Shown here: positions 18,512 through 27,519 of the stretch, one piece after another | How the letters are laid out: each line of letters starts with the position of its first letter | How positions within the stretch are numbered: position 1 is the first letter of the stretch | Assembly (NCBI RefSeq): GCF_016107305.1 | Contig: NZ_RCVR01000002.1 | Location: forward strand, 124,001 to 188,000 | Length of the DNA: 64,000 bases | DNA from: Roseomonas sp. KE2513 | GTDB lineage: Bacteria > Pseudomonadota > Alphaproteobacteria > Acetobacterales > Acetobacteraceae | Direction: 5' to 3' | Made by a program: the position numbers and the translations under genes | Notes under the pieces: model-generated | Database searches by the model: none | What the model was told of the DNA's origin: nothing | What the model saw: only the letters and a program-made list of their open reading frames with translations

Positions 18512-18547
18512 GGGCCCGGTGGGAGACCACCGGGCCCTTTCCTTTTT
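18512..18547 (+). terminator. Rho-independent terminator
   Basis: A perfect 11-bp stem (GGGCCCGGTGG, 18512-18522, with 18527-18537) closed by a GAGA tetraloop of the GNRA type and followed by TTTCCTTTTT. It ends the small-peptide transcript and possibly the cysE transcript. One of the strongest terminators in the window. Confidence 0.92.
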
Positions 18548-18822
18548 CCGGCTTGCTTACAGAACGAAGCCCGAAATACATCAATCGCGAAAGCGAGAGC
18601 TAAAGGACGAGAGAGCCGCCCGATACGTATACGCGCCCGGCCCCTCGCCGCGCCCGTGCTGACAAGAGAGGCGGGCGCCTCGCTTGCGGACGCCGTACGC
18701 AGCGCTCACCGAGGCTACTTCCGCAGCAAATTCCGCGGCGGCTGGTCTGGGCGTCACAGCACCATTCTCCGCTTCCAATGCCATCCAGGCTGGCTTCGCC
18801 AAGAGACCAGCAGGCTCCTTTG
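18548..18822. other. Intergenic region between terminator and ychF
   Basis: About 275 bases between the terminator and the 3' end of ychF. Open frames exist on both strands (minus 18581-18802, plus running through 18473-18826) but neither has a ribosome-binding site, signal peptide or recognisable product. A short GAGGCG/CGCCTC inverted repeat is present near 18670. Nothing else seen. Confidence 0.5.
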
Positions 18823-19917
18823 CTAGACGTTGAAGCGGAAGAGAAGGACGTCCCCGTCCTTCACGACGTACTCCTTGCCTTCCACCCGCATCTTCCCGGC
18901 CTCCTTCGCTCCCTGCTCGCCACCGAGCGCCACGAAGTCGTCGTAGGCGATCGTCTCGCAGGCGATGAAGCCGCGCTCGAAGTCGTTGTGGATGACGGCG
19001 GCGGCCTGAGGGGCCTTGGTGCCCTTGGTGATCGTCCAGGCCCGGGATTCCTTCGGGCCCACCGTGAAATAGGTGATGAGGCCCAGCAGGTCGTAGCCGG
19101 CGCGGATGATGCGATCGAGGCCGCTGTCCTTCAGGCCGAGGCTGTCCAGGAACTCCGCCCGGTCGTCCTCGCCCATCTGACTGATCTCGGCCTCGATGGC
19201 AGCGGAGACGATGACGGCCCGCGCCCCTTCGGCCTTCGCACGTGCCTCGACCGCCGCGGAATGGGCGTTGCCGGTCGCGGCCGAGCCTTCCTCCACGTTG
19301 CAGACGTACAGCACGGGCTTGGTGGTCATGAGCTGCAGGCGGGCGGCCGTGGCCTCCTCGCCCTTCGGCACGGCGGTGCGGGCCGGCTTGCCTTCGGTCA
19401 GGGCGGCGACGATCGGCTCGGCCAGCGCCACGAAAGCCGCGCTCTCCTTATCGCCGTTCTTCGCCTTCTTCTGGGCGGGGACGAGGCGCTTCTCGAGGCT
19501 CTCGAGGTCGGCGAGCATCAGCTCCGTCTCGACCGTCTCGGCGTCGCGCACGGGGTCCACGCTGCCCTCGACATGCGTGATATCGCCGTCCTCGAAGCAG
19601 CGGAGGACGTGGACGATGGCGTCCACCTCGCGGATATTGGCCAGGAACTGGTTGCCCAGCCCTTCCCCGCGCGAGGCGCCGCGAACGAGGCCGGCGATGT
19701 CCACGAACTCAAGGCTCGTCGGGACCTTCTTGATCGACTTGCCGATGCGGGCCAACTCGTCGAGCCGCGGGTCGGGCACGCCGACGCGGCCGACATTCGG
19801 CTCGATCGTGCAGAAGGGGTAGTTGGCGGCCTGGGCGGCGGCCGTCTGGGTCAGCGCGTTGAAGAGGGTGGACTTGCCGACGTTGGGCAGGCCCACGATG
19901 CCGCAGTTGAAGCCCAT
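18823..19917 (-). CDS. ychF: Redox-regulated ATPase YchF (OLA1 family)
   Basis: 364 residues from ATG 19917. G1 motif GLPNVGKST (residues 8-16), G3 DIAGLVRGA, a family-specific replacement of the guanine-specificity motif by CNVEEG, which is why YchF prefers ATP, a helical insertion, and a C-terminal TGS domain ([16 protein letters not shown] to the end, [17 protein letters not shown]). YchF binds ribosomes and negatively affects oxidative-stress responses in E. coli. It is usually the neighbour of pth; here an acyltransferase gene on the opposite strand separates the two. Confidence 0.97.
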   Translation of the reverse strand: MGFNCGIVGLPNVGKSTLFNALTQTAAAQAANYPFCTIEPNVGRVGVPDPRLDELARIGKSIKKVPTSLEFVDIAGLVRGASRGEGLGNQFLANIREVDAIVHVLRCFEDGDITHVEGSVDPVRDAETVETELMLADLESLEKRLVPAQKKAKNGDKESAAFVALAEPIVAALTEGKPARTAVPKGEEATAARLQLMTTKPVLYVCNVEEGSAATGNAHSAAVEARAKAEGARAVIVSAAIEAEISQMGEDDRAEFLDSLGLKDSGLDRIIRAGYDLLGLITYFTVGPKESRAWTITKGTKAPQAAAVIHNDFERGFIACETIAYDDFVALGGEQGAKEAGKMRVEGKEYVVKDGDVLLFRFNV

Positions 19918-20077
19918 GGTGGCGGGGTGTTCCGTGCGTTTGGGGATACAGCCCTGCCCCTTACGCCGCCCCGTGCCGCGGCGCCAGCAGAGCGCCGGTG
20001 GCCGAGCCATGCGTCTGCCTTATAAGCGGAGGCGGCGATCCCCCGCCCCTGCGCCGCAGCGCCCCGTTGGACGAGTG

Positions 20078-21301
20078 ATGACGACCCCCTCTCAGCAAAA
20101 CCAGCCGCGCCCGTCCGAGGGCGGGGCAAGCGCCGCCCCCTCGCGCGACGGCCACCGGCTGGTCTTCGCCAACCAGCTTCGCGGTCTGGCGGCGCTGGCG
20201 GTTATGGTCGCGCATCTCATCGGCGTGTTCTGGGGCAGCCGCGAAGTGGTGGGGATCACCACCTCCTCCCCGCCGCAGCCGGGCGAGCTCCCGGGAATCT
20301 TCACGCTGGTCAGCCAGCCCTGGTTTAATTTCGGGCCCTTCGGCGTCGCAGTCTTCTTCCTCATCAGCGGGCTCGTCATCCCGATCTCGCTCGGGGCGCA
20401 TTCGCGGGCCACCTTCATCCTCGCCCGGCTACTGCGGATCTATCCCACCTATCTCGCGGCGCTCGCAGTGAACCTGGGGGGGGTCTGGCTGGCCTCCCGC
20501 TACTGGGATCTGCCCTTCGCGCACGCGGGCTCGACGATCCTGGCCAATGCGCTGCTCCTCCAGGACATCCTGGTGAAGCCGACGGTGGACCTCGTGAACT
20601 GGTCGCTGGTGGTAGAGCTGAAGTTCTACCTGCTGATGGCGCTGCTGGCGCCGGCAATCCGGCGGGGCAGCGTCTCGGCCCTCTTCGCCATCGGCTTCGG
20701 GGCGCTGGCGGCGAATCTGGCGCTCGGCGCGCCCCTCTTCGCGGCGGCCGTGGCGCCCTGGCAGGCGCCGTTCAACGGGGTCCTCTTCTCCACCCCCTAT
20801 CTCGTCTTCATGCTCATCGGGGTGCTGTTCAACTACCGGCTGCGCGGGCTGCTCTCGGCGCCGGGGCTGCTGGCGGGGATCGTGGGACTGGGGGCCCTCT
20901 TCGTCGCCTGCTGGCGCGGGGGACCCTTTCCGGAGGGCTACCCGCATGTGCTGGTGAACTATGCCTACGCCCTCGCGCTCTTCGGCGGGCTCTTCCTCAT
21001 CCGCGGGCATCTCCGGCCCTTCCGGCCGCTGGACGCGCTGGCCGCGATCAGTTTCCCGCTCTACCTCATCCACTCGCTGATCGGGTACTCGCTGCTCAAG
21101 CTGCTGATGATTGCGGGCGGGCTCGGCTACTACCCGGCGCTGGCGATCACCGTGCCGGCCGTGATGGCGGTCGCGGCCCTCCTCCATTTCGGGGTGGAGC
21201 GCTGGTCGATCGAAGCGGGGAAGCGCCTCGCCCGGCGGCCCGCCGCGCCCGGCTGGCTCACCCGCCTCACTGGCCGGAGGGCCGAACTGGTCCGGCCCTG
21301 A
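20078..21301 (+). CDS. Acyltransferase family 3 membrane protein
   Basis: 407 residues from ATG 20078, preceded by GGACGAG; an in-frame ATG at 20009 would add an Arg-rich leader. It has about ten transmembrane segments and the acyltransferase-3 signature: RLVFANQLRGLAALAVMVAH with the catalytic-type His near residue 49, VAVFFLISGLVIP, RLLRIYPTY and SLVVELKFYLLMALLAP. The family O-acylates exported polysaccharides, lipids or antibiotics; the acceptor here is unknown. It is convergent with pth (3-base gap) and divergent from ychF, interrupting the usual pth-ychF pair. Confidence 0.9.
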   Translation: MTTPSQQNQPRPSEGGASAAPSRDGHRLVFANQLRGLAALAVMVAHLIGVFWGSREVVGITTSSPPQPGELPGIFTLVSQPWFNFGPFGVAVFFLISGLVIPISLGAHSRATFILARLLRIYPTYLAALAVNLGGVWLASRYWDLPFAHAGSTILANALLLQDILVKPTVDLVNWSLVVELKFYLLMALLAPAIRRGSVSALFAIGFGALAANLALGAPLFAAAVAPWQAPFNGVLFSTPYLVFMLIGVLFNYRLRGLLSAPGLLAGIVGLGALFVACWRGGPFPEGYPHVLVNYAYALALFGGLFLIRGHLRPFRPLDALAAISFPLYLIHSLIGYSLLKLLMIAGGLGYYPALAITVPAVMAVAALLHFGVERWSIEAGKRLARRPAAPGWLTRLTGRRAELVRP

Positions 21302-21304
21302 CGC

Positions 21305-21877
21305 TCAGGATTGGGTGAGAAGGGCGACCTTCGTCATGAACTCCTCCGCCCGGCCCTCGGCCAGCAGGGGGGCAGCGTCCGAGACGGCGTCGAGCAGGCG
21401 GTCGAGCCACTCGGCGTCCACTTTGGCGAAGTTGCCGAGGACGTGGCCGTGCACCCGGTCCTTGTGGCCGGGATGGCCGATGCCGAGGCGCACGCGCCCG
21501 AAATCCGGGCTGCCGAAGGCGCGCTGCATGTCGCGCAGCCCGTTATGCCCGGCCGCGCCCCCGCCCCGCTTCACGCGCACCTTGCCGGGTGCGAGGTCCA
21601 GCTCGTCGTGGAAGGCGGTGATGTCCGGCAGCGGGATCTTGTGGAAGGCGGCCGCGGGCTGAACCGAGTTGCCGCTGTCGTTCATGTAGGTCTGCGGCTT
21701 GAGGAGGATGATCCGCTGGCCAGCGATCTGGCCTTCCGACACCTCGCCCTTGAAGCGGCTGCGCCAGGGGGCGAAGCGGTGGCGGAAGGCGATGCGCTCC
21801 ACCGCCATGAAGCCGATGTTGTGACGCTGGCGGGCGTGCTCCGCCCCCGGATTGCCCAGGCCGACCCAGAGCAGCAT
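21305..21877 (-). CDS. pth: Peptidyl-tRNA hydrolase
   Basis: 190 residues. Conserved blocks GLGNPGAEHARQRHNIGF (catalytic His19, Asn9 region), KPQTYMNDSG, FHDELDLAPGKVRVKRGGG, AGHNGLRD and RLGIGHPGHKDRV are complete. It releases peptide from prematurely dissociated peptidyl-tRNA. It follows rplY on the same strand in the conserved rplY-pth arrangement; a hairpin terminator lies between them, so pth may have partly independent expression. Confidence 0.97.
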   Translation of the reverse strand: MLLWVGLGNPGAEHARQRHNIGFMAVERIAFRHRFAPWRSRFKGEVSEGQIAGQRIILLKPQTYMNDSGNSVQPAAAFHKIPLPDITAFHDELDLAPGKVRVKRGGGAAGHNGLRDMQRAFGSPDFGRVRLGIGHPGHKDRVHGHVLGNFAKVDAEWLDRLLDAVSDAAPLLAEGRAEEFMTKVALLTQS

Positions 21878-21940
21878 CCCTCGTTCCCCAAATGAAAGAG
21901 GCGCCCCGCTCGCGCGGGCGCGCCCCAGACAATCCGAGCG

Positions 21941-21965
21941 AAAAGGGGCCGGGAATACCCGGCCC
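21941..21965 (-). terminator. Hairpin after rplY
   Basis: A perfect 8-bp stem GGGCCGGG/CCCGGCCC (21946-21953 with 21958-21965, loop AATA in plus-strand reading) is followed on the minus strand by CTTTTCG, 8 bases past the rplY stop. A moderate terminator or attenuator between rplY and pth. Confidence 0.65.
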
Positions 21966-21972
21966 GCTTTCC

Positions 21973-22653
21973 TTACTTCTTCTTCGCGGCCGGGGCGGCG
22001 GGCTTCGCGGCGCCCTTGGCGCCCTTGCCACCCTTGCCGGCATCCGGCGCGGGCGCCGGGGCGGCGATCACGACCTCGGCCTCGGCCACCGTCGGCGGGG
22101 CGACGGTCAGCACCACGAAGTCGCGGTCCAGCGTCGGCACGGCGCCCTGCTGGTCCTTCACGGCGGACCAGCGGATGGTGTCGCCGATCTCCGCGGTGGA
22201 GAGGTCCACCTCGAAGCGCTCGGGCACGTTGTCGGGGTCGGCCATCACCTCGAGGTCGCGGCGAACGAGGTTGGCGACGCCGCCGGCCTTGATGCCGGGG
22301 GAGACGTCTTCGCCCAGCAGGGCCACGGGCACGCGCACGCGGATCTTCTGGCCAGCGGCAAGCCGCTGGAAGTCCACATGGATCGGCTGGTCGGAGACTG
22401 GGTGGAACTGCACGTCGCGCATGAGGCAGCGCTCGGTCGCGCCGCCGGCCACGGCCACCTCATAGAGGTGAGACTGCCAGCCGCCCTTCTGCAGCTCCTT
22501 CATCACGTCGCGCGGGTCGAGGGCGAGGAGGGTCGCCTCCTGCTTCGCGCCATAGATCACTGCGGGGACAGAGCCCCCACGCCGGGTCGCGCGCGCCGCC
22601 CCCTTACCGGCCCGCTCGCGCGCCGCGGCCTCGATCCGAATGGTCTGGACCAT
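21973..22653 (-). CDS. rplY: 50S ribosomal protein bL25, long (Ctc) form
   Basis: 226 residues from ATG 22653, preceded by AAGGAA; longer frames to 22794 are rejected. The N-terminal 5S-rRNA-binding L25 domain (IRIEAAARERAGKGAARATR and GGSVPAVIYGAKQEA) is followed by the TL5/CTC C-terminal domain (QPIHVDFQRL, KIRVRVPVALLGEDVSPG) and an Ala/Lys-rich tail ending AAKKK. The long form is usual in alphaproteobacteria and can be linked to general stress. It precedes pth. Confidence 0.96.
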   Translation of the reverse strand: MVQTIRIEAAARERAGKGAARATRRGGSVPAVIYGAKQEATLLALDPRDVMKELQKGGWQSHLYEVAVAGGATERCLMRDVQFHPVSDQPIHVDFQRLAAGQKIRVRVPVALLGEDVSPGIKAGGVANLVRRDLEVMADPDNVPERFEVDLSTAEIGDTIRWSAVKDQQGAVPTLDRDFVVLTVAPPTVAEAEVVIAAPAPAPDAGKGGKGAKGAAKPAAPAAKKK

Positions 22654-22770
22654 TGCCACAAATTCCTTCGCACGTTGGGTTTGAACGATCCGCGCTGCCA
22701 TCAGGGCGCGCGAACGGGCGCCAGCCTCCAGGGGTGCCGGCGCGCCGGGGGATCTAGCGGGGGGCCGGGA

Positions 22771-22803
22771 AAAGAGCAAGGCCGGAGGAGGCATCCCCCG
22801 GCC
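22771..22803 (-). terminator. Weak terminator of branched-chain aminotransferase gene
   Basis: Between the aminotransferase stop (22814) and the rplY leader, GGCCGG/CCGGCC (22780-22785 with 22798-22803) makes a 6-bp stem, followed on the minus strand by TTGCTCTTTTCC. Short stem but T-rich tail. Confidence 0.45.
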
Positions 22804-22813
22804 CTGCCCACCT

Positions 22814-23899
22814 TCACGCCTCGACGGGCGTCTTCACCTCGGTCATCCAGCCATGCGGGTCGGGCGCCCGGCCGTACTGGATGGCGACGATGGCGTCGTA
22901 GAGCTTCTGGGTCAGCTCGCCCGTCTGGCCACCGCCGATGGTGATCTTCTCGCCCTTGTAGCCGAGTTCTCCCACCGGGGAGACGACGGCCGCGGTGCCG
23001 GTGCCCCACATCTCCTTCAGGGTGCCGTCGCGGCCAGCGGCCATCACCTCCTCGATGGAGATGCGGCGCTCGTTCACCGCCACATCCCAGTCCCGCAGAA
23101 GGGTGAGGATGGAGTTGCGCGTCACCCCGTCGAGGATGGTGCCGGCGAGCGGGGGCGTGATCACCTCGTCGCCGATCCGCATCATGATGTTCATGGTGCC
23201 GACCTCGTCGATCCAGCGCCGCTCGACGCCGTCAAGCCAGAGGACCTGGGTGTAGCCGGCGGCCTCGGCCTCCTGCTGGGCGGAGAGGGAAGCGGCGTAG
23301 TTCGCGGCCGTCTTCGCCTCGCCCAGCCCGCCCTGCACGGCGCGGACATGGGTGTCGGTGGCGAGGATCCGCACCGGCTTCACCCCCTCCTTGTAGTAGG
23401 AGCCGACGGGCGAGCAGATGACGAAATAGGTGTAGCGGCTGGCGGGGTGCACGCCGAGCATCACCTCGGTCGCGACCACGGTTGGGCGGATATAGAGGGA
23501 GGTGCCGGGTGCGCGGGGCACCCATCCATGGTCGGCCGCGACGATTGCCTCGAAGGAGCGGCGGATCAGGTCCTCGTCCATCTCCGGGATGCAGAGGGCG
23601 CGGCAGGACTTGTTGAGGCGGCGCGCGTGGCGCTCGGCCCGGAAGAGCTTGATGCTGCCGTCGGCTTGGCGGAACGCCTTCAGCCCGTCGAACACCGCCT
23701 GCCCGTAGTGCAGGACCGAAGTGGCGGGATCCATGACGAGCGACGCGTAGGGCACCACGCGCGGATCATGCCAGCCGCGGCCTGCCTCGTAGTTCATCAT
23801 GAACATATGGTCCGTCAGGACCTTGCCGAAGGAGAGCGAGGTGTCGTCGGGGCGCGACAGCGGCGTCCGGGTGCGGGTGAAGGGAATGTCCATGGTCAT
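22814..23899 (-). CDS. ilvE: Branched-chain amino acid aminotransferase (BCAT type II)
   Basis: 361 residues from ATG 23899 (a second ATG two codons later is equally possible). It belongs to the longer, eukaryote-like BCAT group: FGKVLTDHMFMMNYEAGRGW, LHYGQAVFDGLKAFRQADG, PLP-binding Lys196 in GEAKTAANYAASL, DEVGTMNIMM and WGTGTAAVVSPVGEL. It catalyses the last step in valine, leucine and isoleucine synthesis and the first in their breakdown. It is distinct from the 298-residue aminotransferase at 13384-14280, so the genome has at least two. Confidence 0.94.
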   Translation of the reverse strand: MTMDIPFTRTRTPLSRPDDTSLSFGKVLTDHMFMMNYEAGRGWHDPRVVPYASLVMDPATSVLHYGQAVFDGLKAFRQADGSIKLFRAERHARRLNKSCRALCIPEMDEDLIRRSFEAIVAADHGWVPRAPGTSLYIRPTVVATEVMLGVHPASRYTYFVICSPVGSYYKEGVKPVRILATDTHVRAVQGGLGEAKTAANYAASLSAQQEAEAAGYTQVLWLDGVERRWIDEVGTMNIMMRIGDEVITPPLAGTILDGVTRNSILTLLRDWDVAVNERRISIEEVMAAGRDGTLKEMWGTGTAAVVSPVGELGYKGEKITIGGGQTGELTQKLYDAIVAIQYGRAPDPHGWMTEVKTPVEA

Positions 23900-24035
23900 G
23901 GCGCCGATGTCCGCAATATTGTTTCTTCTGGAGCTATCTTAGCGCAACGGGCCGCCCGGCGGAAATCGTGGGCGCGCATCGCACCCATGTGTCTGCGTCA
24001 GGTTCCCTGACCCAAGCGGCAAGCGCGCCTCCGGC

Positions 24036-24971
24036 TCAACGGGCAGCGAGGGAGGTTGAGGGGTCGTTTCGCGGGTCCAGCAGCTTCGGCGGAAGATCGC
24101 GCAGCACGACCGCCAGTTCCTTCAGAAGTGGGCCCAGCGCCGAGGTCCGGCGCCAGAAAAGGCCGATCTGGCGGCTGGGATTGCCATTCTCGAAGCGCAG
24201 CAGGTGCAGCCGATCCGAGTAGGCGGCCATGCCGGTGGCGGCCAGGGCGGGCATCAGCGTCACGCCCAGCCCGGCCAGCACCATCTGGCGGAGCGTCTCA
24301 AGGCTGGTGGCGCGGAACTCAGACCCTTCCTGGGCGCCGGAGAGGTGGCAGACCTCCAGCGCCTGGTCGCGCAGGCAGTGCCCGTCCTCCAGCAGCATGA
24401 GATTGTAGCGGGAGAGTTCCTCCATCCGCAGGCTCTCGCGGTTGGCCAGCTCGTGGTTCCGCGGCACGGCGAGGAAGAAGGGTTCCTCGAAAAGCGGCTC
24501 GCAGTGGAGGCTGGCGTCGTGCACCGGCAGGGCGAGGATCGCCGCATCCAGCCGCCCTTCCCGAAGGCGGGCGAGGAGCTGGTCGCTCTTCTCCTCCGTC
24601 AGCAGGAGCTGGAGCTGGGGGAAGCGGGCGCGAACACCCGGCATCACCTCGGGCAACAGGTAGGGGCCCAGGGTCGGGAAGACACCCAGCCGGGCCGTGC
24701 CGGCTTCAGGGCGGGAGAGGCGGCGCGCGGCCTCCCGCATTCCCTCCATCTCCGCCAGGATCCGGCGCGCCCGCCCGACGGCGTCCTGCCCGGCGGGGGT
24801 GAGCATCACCTTGCGCGGGGAGCGCTCGAACAGCGCGACGCCCAACTCGTCCTCCAGCTTGCGGATCTGGGTGGACAGCGTGGGCTGGGCGACGAGGCAG
24901 GCATCGGCGGCCCGCCGAAAGTTCCGGTGGTCCGCCAGGGCGACGAGGTACTGAAGTTCACGAAGGTTCAT
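24036..24971 (-). CDS. oxyR: Hydrogen-peroxide sensor regulator OxyR
   Basis: 311 residues, LysR family: N-terminal helix-turn-helix (MNLRELQYLVALADHRNFRR, then LVAQPTLSTQIRKLEDELG) and periplasmic-binding-type sensor domain. The redox pair Cys199 and Cys208 in EDGHCLRDQALEVC falls at exactly the E. coli OxyR positions. Oxidation to the disulfide by peroxide switches it to an activator. It lies downstream of ahpC-ahpF on the same strand; an imperfect GC-rich hairpin (about 24984-25014) sits in the short gap after ahpF. The OxyR site before ahpC suggests positive autoregulation if the operon is read through. Confidence 0.96.
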   Translation of the reverse strand: MNLRELQYLVALADHRNFRRAADACLVAQPTLSTQIRKLEDELGVALFERSPRKVMLTPAGQDAVGRARRILAEMEGMREAARRLSRPEAGTARLGVFPTLGPYLLPEVMPGVRARFPQLQLLLTEEKSDQLLARLREGRLDAAILALPVHDASLHCEPLFEEPFFLAVPRNHELANRESLRMEELSRYNLMLLEDGHCLRDQALEVCHLSGAQEGSEFRATSLETLRQMVLAGLGVTLMPALAATGMAAYSDRLHLLRFENGNPSRQIGLFWRRTSALGPLLKELAVVLRDLPPKLLDPRNDPSTSLAAR

Positions 24972-25020
24972 GCGGGTGCCGTTCCGCGCCCGCCCCGGGA
25001 TGGGGCAGGCGCGGGCGGGA

Positions 25021-26607
25021 TCAGGCCGCCTTCGCCTGCTGCGGCGCCGCCTCGGGGGCGGAGCTGCGGATGAGGTAGTCGAAGGCCGCGAGCGAGGCCT
25101 TCGCGCCCTCCCCGGCGGCGATGATGATCTGCTTGAACGGCGTGGTGGTGCAGTCGCCGGCCGCGAAGACGCCGGGCAGCGAGGTCTGGCCGTGCGCGTC
25201 CACGATAATCTCGCCCCGCGGGGAGAGGTCGAGCGTGCCGCGCAGCCATTCCGTGTTCGGCAGCAGGCCGATCTGCACGAAGATGCCCTCAAGCTTGATC
25301 GTGTTCAGCTCGCCGGAGATGCGGTCCTCATAGACGAGGCCCGTGACCTTCTGGCCGTCGCCCTCGACCTCGGTGGTGCGGGCGGAGACGAGCACGGTCA
25401 CGTTGGGCAGGCTGCGGAGCTTGCGCTGCAGCACCTCGTCCGCACGCAGCTTGGTGTCGAATTCGAGCAGCGTGACGTGCTTCACGATGCCGGCCAGATC
25501 GATCGCCGCCTCGACGCCGGAGTTGCCGCCGCCGATCACCGCCACGTCCTTGCCCTTGAACAGCGGGCCGTCGCAGTGCGGGCAGTAGGCCACGCCCTTG
25601 TTCTTATAGGTGTCCTCGCCGGGCACATCCATCTGGCGCCAGCGGGCGCCGGTGGAGAGAATGATGCTCTTCGCGTGCAGCGTGGCGCCGCCGGCCATGC
25701 GCACGGAGAACACGCCGTGCTCGAAGTTCAGCTCCTCGGCGCGCTGAAGGTTCATGATGCGAACCTCGTTATCGCGCACATGGGTCTCGAGCGCCTGGGC
25801 GAGCTTCGGGCCCTCCGTGTGCGGGACGGAGATGAAGTTTTCGATGCCCATGGTGTCGAGCACCTGACCGCCGAAGCGCTCGGCCGCGACGCCGGTGCGG
25901 ATGCCCTTGCGCGCCGCATAGACCGCCGCCGCCGCGCCGGCAGGGCCGCCGCCGACGATCAGCATATCGAAGGGGGCCTCGGCGTTCAGCTTCTTCGCCT
26001 CGCGCGCGGCAGCGCCCGTGTCGAGCTTGACGACGATCTCCTCGACGCCCATCCGGCCCTGACCGAAGACTTGGCCGTTGAGGTAGATGGTCGGAACGGA
26101 CATCACCTGCCGCTCCTCGACCTCCGCCTGGAACACCGCGCCGTCGACCGCAACGTGCTTGATGGCGGGATTCAACACGGCCATCAGGTTCAGAGCCTGC
26201 ACCACCTCGGGGCAGTTCTGGCAGGACTGAGAGAAATAGGTCTCGAAGGTGAACTCGCCGTCCAGGTCCTTGATCTGGTCGATCACCGCCTGCTCCAGCT
26301 TAGGCGGATGGCCGCCGACCTGCAGCAGCGCGAGGACGAGCGAGGTGAACTCATGCCCCATGGGCAGGCCGGCGAAGCGCAGCGAGATGTCCTGGCCCGG
26401 GCTGGTCAGCGCGAAGGAGGGCGCGCGCTCGCCATCGTTCCGGTGCTCCTCGACGGAGATCTTGGGGGAAGCGGCCTGAAGGTCACGCAGCAGCTCCACC
26501 ATCTCGCGGGACTTGGGGCTGTCGTTGACGGAGGCCGTGATCTGGATGGGACGGACCACGCGCTCCAGATAGGCCTTGAGCTGAGTCTTAAGGTTGGCAT
26601 CCAGCAC
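25021..26607 (-). CDS. ahpF: Alkyl hydroperoxide reductase subunit F
   Basis: 528 residues from GTG 26607. This start has a GGAG ribosome-binding site, gives the canonical [16 protein letters not shown] terminus, and puts the N-terminal disulfide at Cys129-Cys132 ([13 protein letters not shown]), the E. coli numbering; the in-frame ATG at 26631 lacks a ribosome-binding site. The thioredoxin-reductase-like part has FAD site VGGGPAG, CPHC at Cys342-Cys345 and NAD site GGGNSG. It transfers electrons from NADH to AhpC. Downstream of ahpC, with a double hairpin between the two. Confidence 0.96.
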   Translation of the reverse strand: MLDANLKTQLKAYLERVVRPIQITASVNDSPKSREMVELLRDLQAASPKISVEEHRNDGERAPSFALTSPGQDISLRFAGLPMGHEFTSLVLALLQVGGHPPKLEQAVIDQIKDLDGEFTFETYFSQSCQNCPEVVQALNLMAVLNPAIKHVAVDGAVFQAEVEERQVMSVPTIYLNGQVFGQGRMGVEEIVVKLDTGAAAREAKKLNAEAPFDMLIVGGGPAGAAAAVYAARKGIRTGVAAERFGGQVLDTMGIENFISVPHTEGPKLAQALETHVRDNEVRIMNLQRAEELNFEHGVFSVRMAGGATLHAKSIILSTGARWRQMDVPGEDTYKNKGVAYCPHCDGPLFKGKDVAVIGGGNSGVEAAIDLAGIVKHVTLLEFDTKLRADEVLQRKLRSLPNVTVLVSARTTEVEGDGQKVTGLVYEDRISGELNTIKLEGIFVQIGLLPNTEWLRGTLDLSPRGEIIVDAHGQTSLPGVFAAGDCTTTPFKQIIIAAGEGAKASLAAFDYLIRSSAPEAAPQQAKAA

Positions 26608-26644
26608 GGGGGCAACTCCGGGACGGGGCATTCAGGAAAGGGCA

Positions 26645-26692
26645 GCCGGGCCCGCGTGGGGCCCGGCCGTTCGGGGCCGGCGGAAGGCCGGC
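26645..26692 (-). promoter_or_regulatory. Tandem hairpins between ahpC and ahpF
   Basis: Stem 1: GCCGGGCCC/GGGCCCGGC (26645-26653 with 26659-26667, perfect 9 bp). Stem 2: GCCGGC/GCCGGC (26676-26681 with 26687-26692). Neither is followed by a T-tract on the minus strand. They sit in the 102-base ahpC-ahpF gap and could protect the ahpC message or attenuate ahpF, matching the known excess of AhpC over AhpF. That role is inference. Confidence 0.5.
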
Positions 26693-26709
26693 ACCTCAGG
26701 AGACGCGGA

Positions 26710-27273
26710 TCAGATCTTGCCGACGAGGTCGAGCGACGGGGCGAGGGTCTCAGCCCCCTCCTGCCACTTGGCCGGGCAGACCTCGCCCGGGTGGGCGGCG
26801 ACGTACTGGGCGGCCTTGATCTTGCGGATCAGGTCCTCGGCGTTGCGGCCGATGCCCTCGGCGGTGATCTCGACGGCCTGGATGATGCCCTCGGGGTCCA
26901 CGATGAAGGTGCCACGGTCGGCAAGGCCCTGGCCCTCGCGCAGCACCTGGAAGTTCGTGCTGATCTCGTGCGTGGGGTCGGCCAGCATCGTGTACTGGAT
27001 CTTGGCGATCGTGTCGGAGGTGTCGTGCCACGCCTTGTGCACGAAATGCGTGTCGGTGGAGACGGAGTAGACCTCCACGTCCATCTTGCGCAGCTCTTCG
27101 TAGTGGTCGGCCACGTCGCCCAGCTCGGTCGGGCAGACGAATGTGAAGTCGGCGGGGTAGAAGAAGAACACTGCCCAGCTACCGAGCACGTCGTTCTCGG
27201 TCACCTCAATGAACTTGCCCTGCTTGTAGGCCTGGGCCTTGAACGACTTAATCTTAGTGTTGATGAGGGACAT
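26710..27273 (-). CDS. ahpC: Alkyl hydroperoxide reductase subunit C (2-Cys peroxiredoxin)
   Basis: 187 residues from ATG 27273 behind AGGAG, the same length as E. coli AhpC. Peroxidatic Cys47 in FVCPTELGD and resolving Cys166 in GEVCPAKW are in place, as is the GGLG-type loop (EGQGLADRG variant) and C-terminal helix associated with peroxide sensitivity in typical 2-Cys enzymes. It reduces H2O2, organic peroxides and peroxynitrite in the cytoplasm, recycled by AhpF. First gene of ahpC-ahpF-oxyR, with an OxyR site 84 bases upstream. Confidence 0.98.
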   Translation of the reverse strand: MSLINTKIKSFKAQAYKQGKFIEVTENDVLGSWAVFFFYPADFTFVCPTELGDVADHYEELRKMDVEVYSVSTDTHFVHKAWHDTSDTIAKIQYTMLADPTHEISTNFQVLREGQGLADRGTFIVDPEGIIQAVEITAEGIGRNAEDLIRKIKAAQYVAAHPGEVCPAKWQEGAETLAPSLDLVGKI

Positions 27274-27356
27274 GCAATCTCCTGTTGCGGTGTGCCGCGG
27301 CGCGGCCGTGCCGCTTCGCCGAAACGGAAGGTAGGCTTGCACAAGAGATATGCCAA

Positions 27357-27393
27357 ATAGATAAGAATTCCAGGTTCGATAGATGACATCTAT
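27357..27393 (-). promoter_or_regulatory. OxyR binding site upstream of ahpC
   Basis: The established OxyR motif is four tetranucleotides spaced by 7: ATAG-N7-CTAT-N7-ATAG-N7-CTAT. Here ATAG (27357-27360), TTCC (27368-27371), ATAG (27379-27382) and CTAT (27390-27393) keep the exact 7-base spacing, three of four being perfect. The right half is a GATAG-N7-CTATC palindrome. It ends 84 bases before the ahpC start, where OxyR would contact RNA polymerase. Confidence 0.8.
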
Positions 27394-27519
27394 CGAGTGC
27401 CTGGATCCGTGCCGGGCGCCCAGCAAATGGGCCTTGGCGGTGCCCTGTGGCACCTGCCCCCTTCCCAACTGCCGCTCGGCATCACTCAGACGAGCGTGAG
27501 CACGCTGGCCCATGAACGC

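Noticed and set aside
18581-18802. 73-codon minus-strand frame between the terminator and ychF
   Set aside because: Lacks a ribosome-binding site and any similarity that I can recognise; composition is as expected from random GC-rich sequence.
21895-21930. GC-rich partial inverted repeat near the pth start
   Set aside because: Pairing is broken and consistent with base composition alone.
26608-26631. ATG start of ahpF at 26631
   Set aside because: No ribosome-binding site, and the GTG at 26607 restores the family N terminus and the E. coli cysteine numbering.
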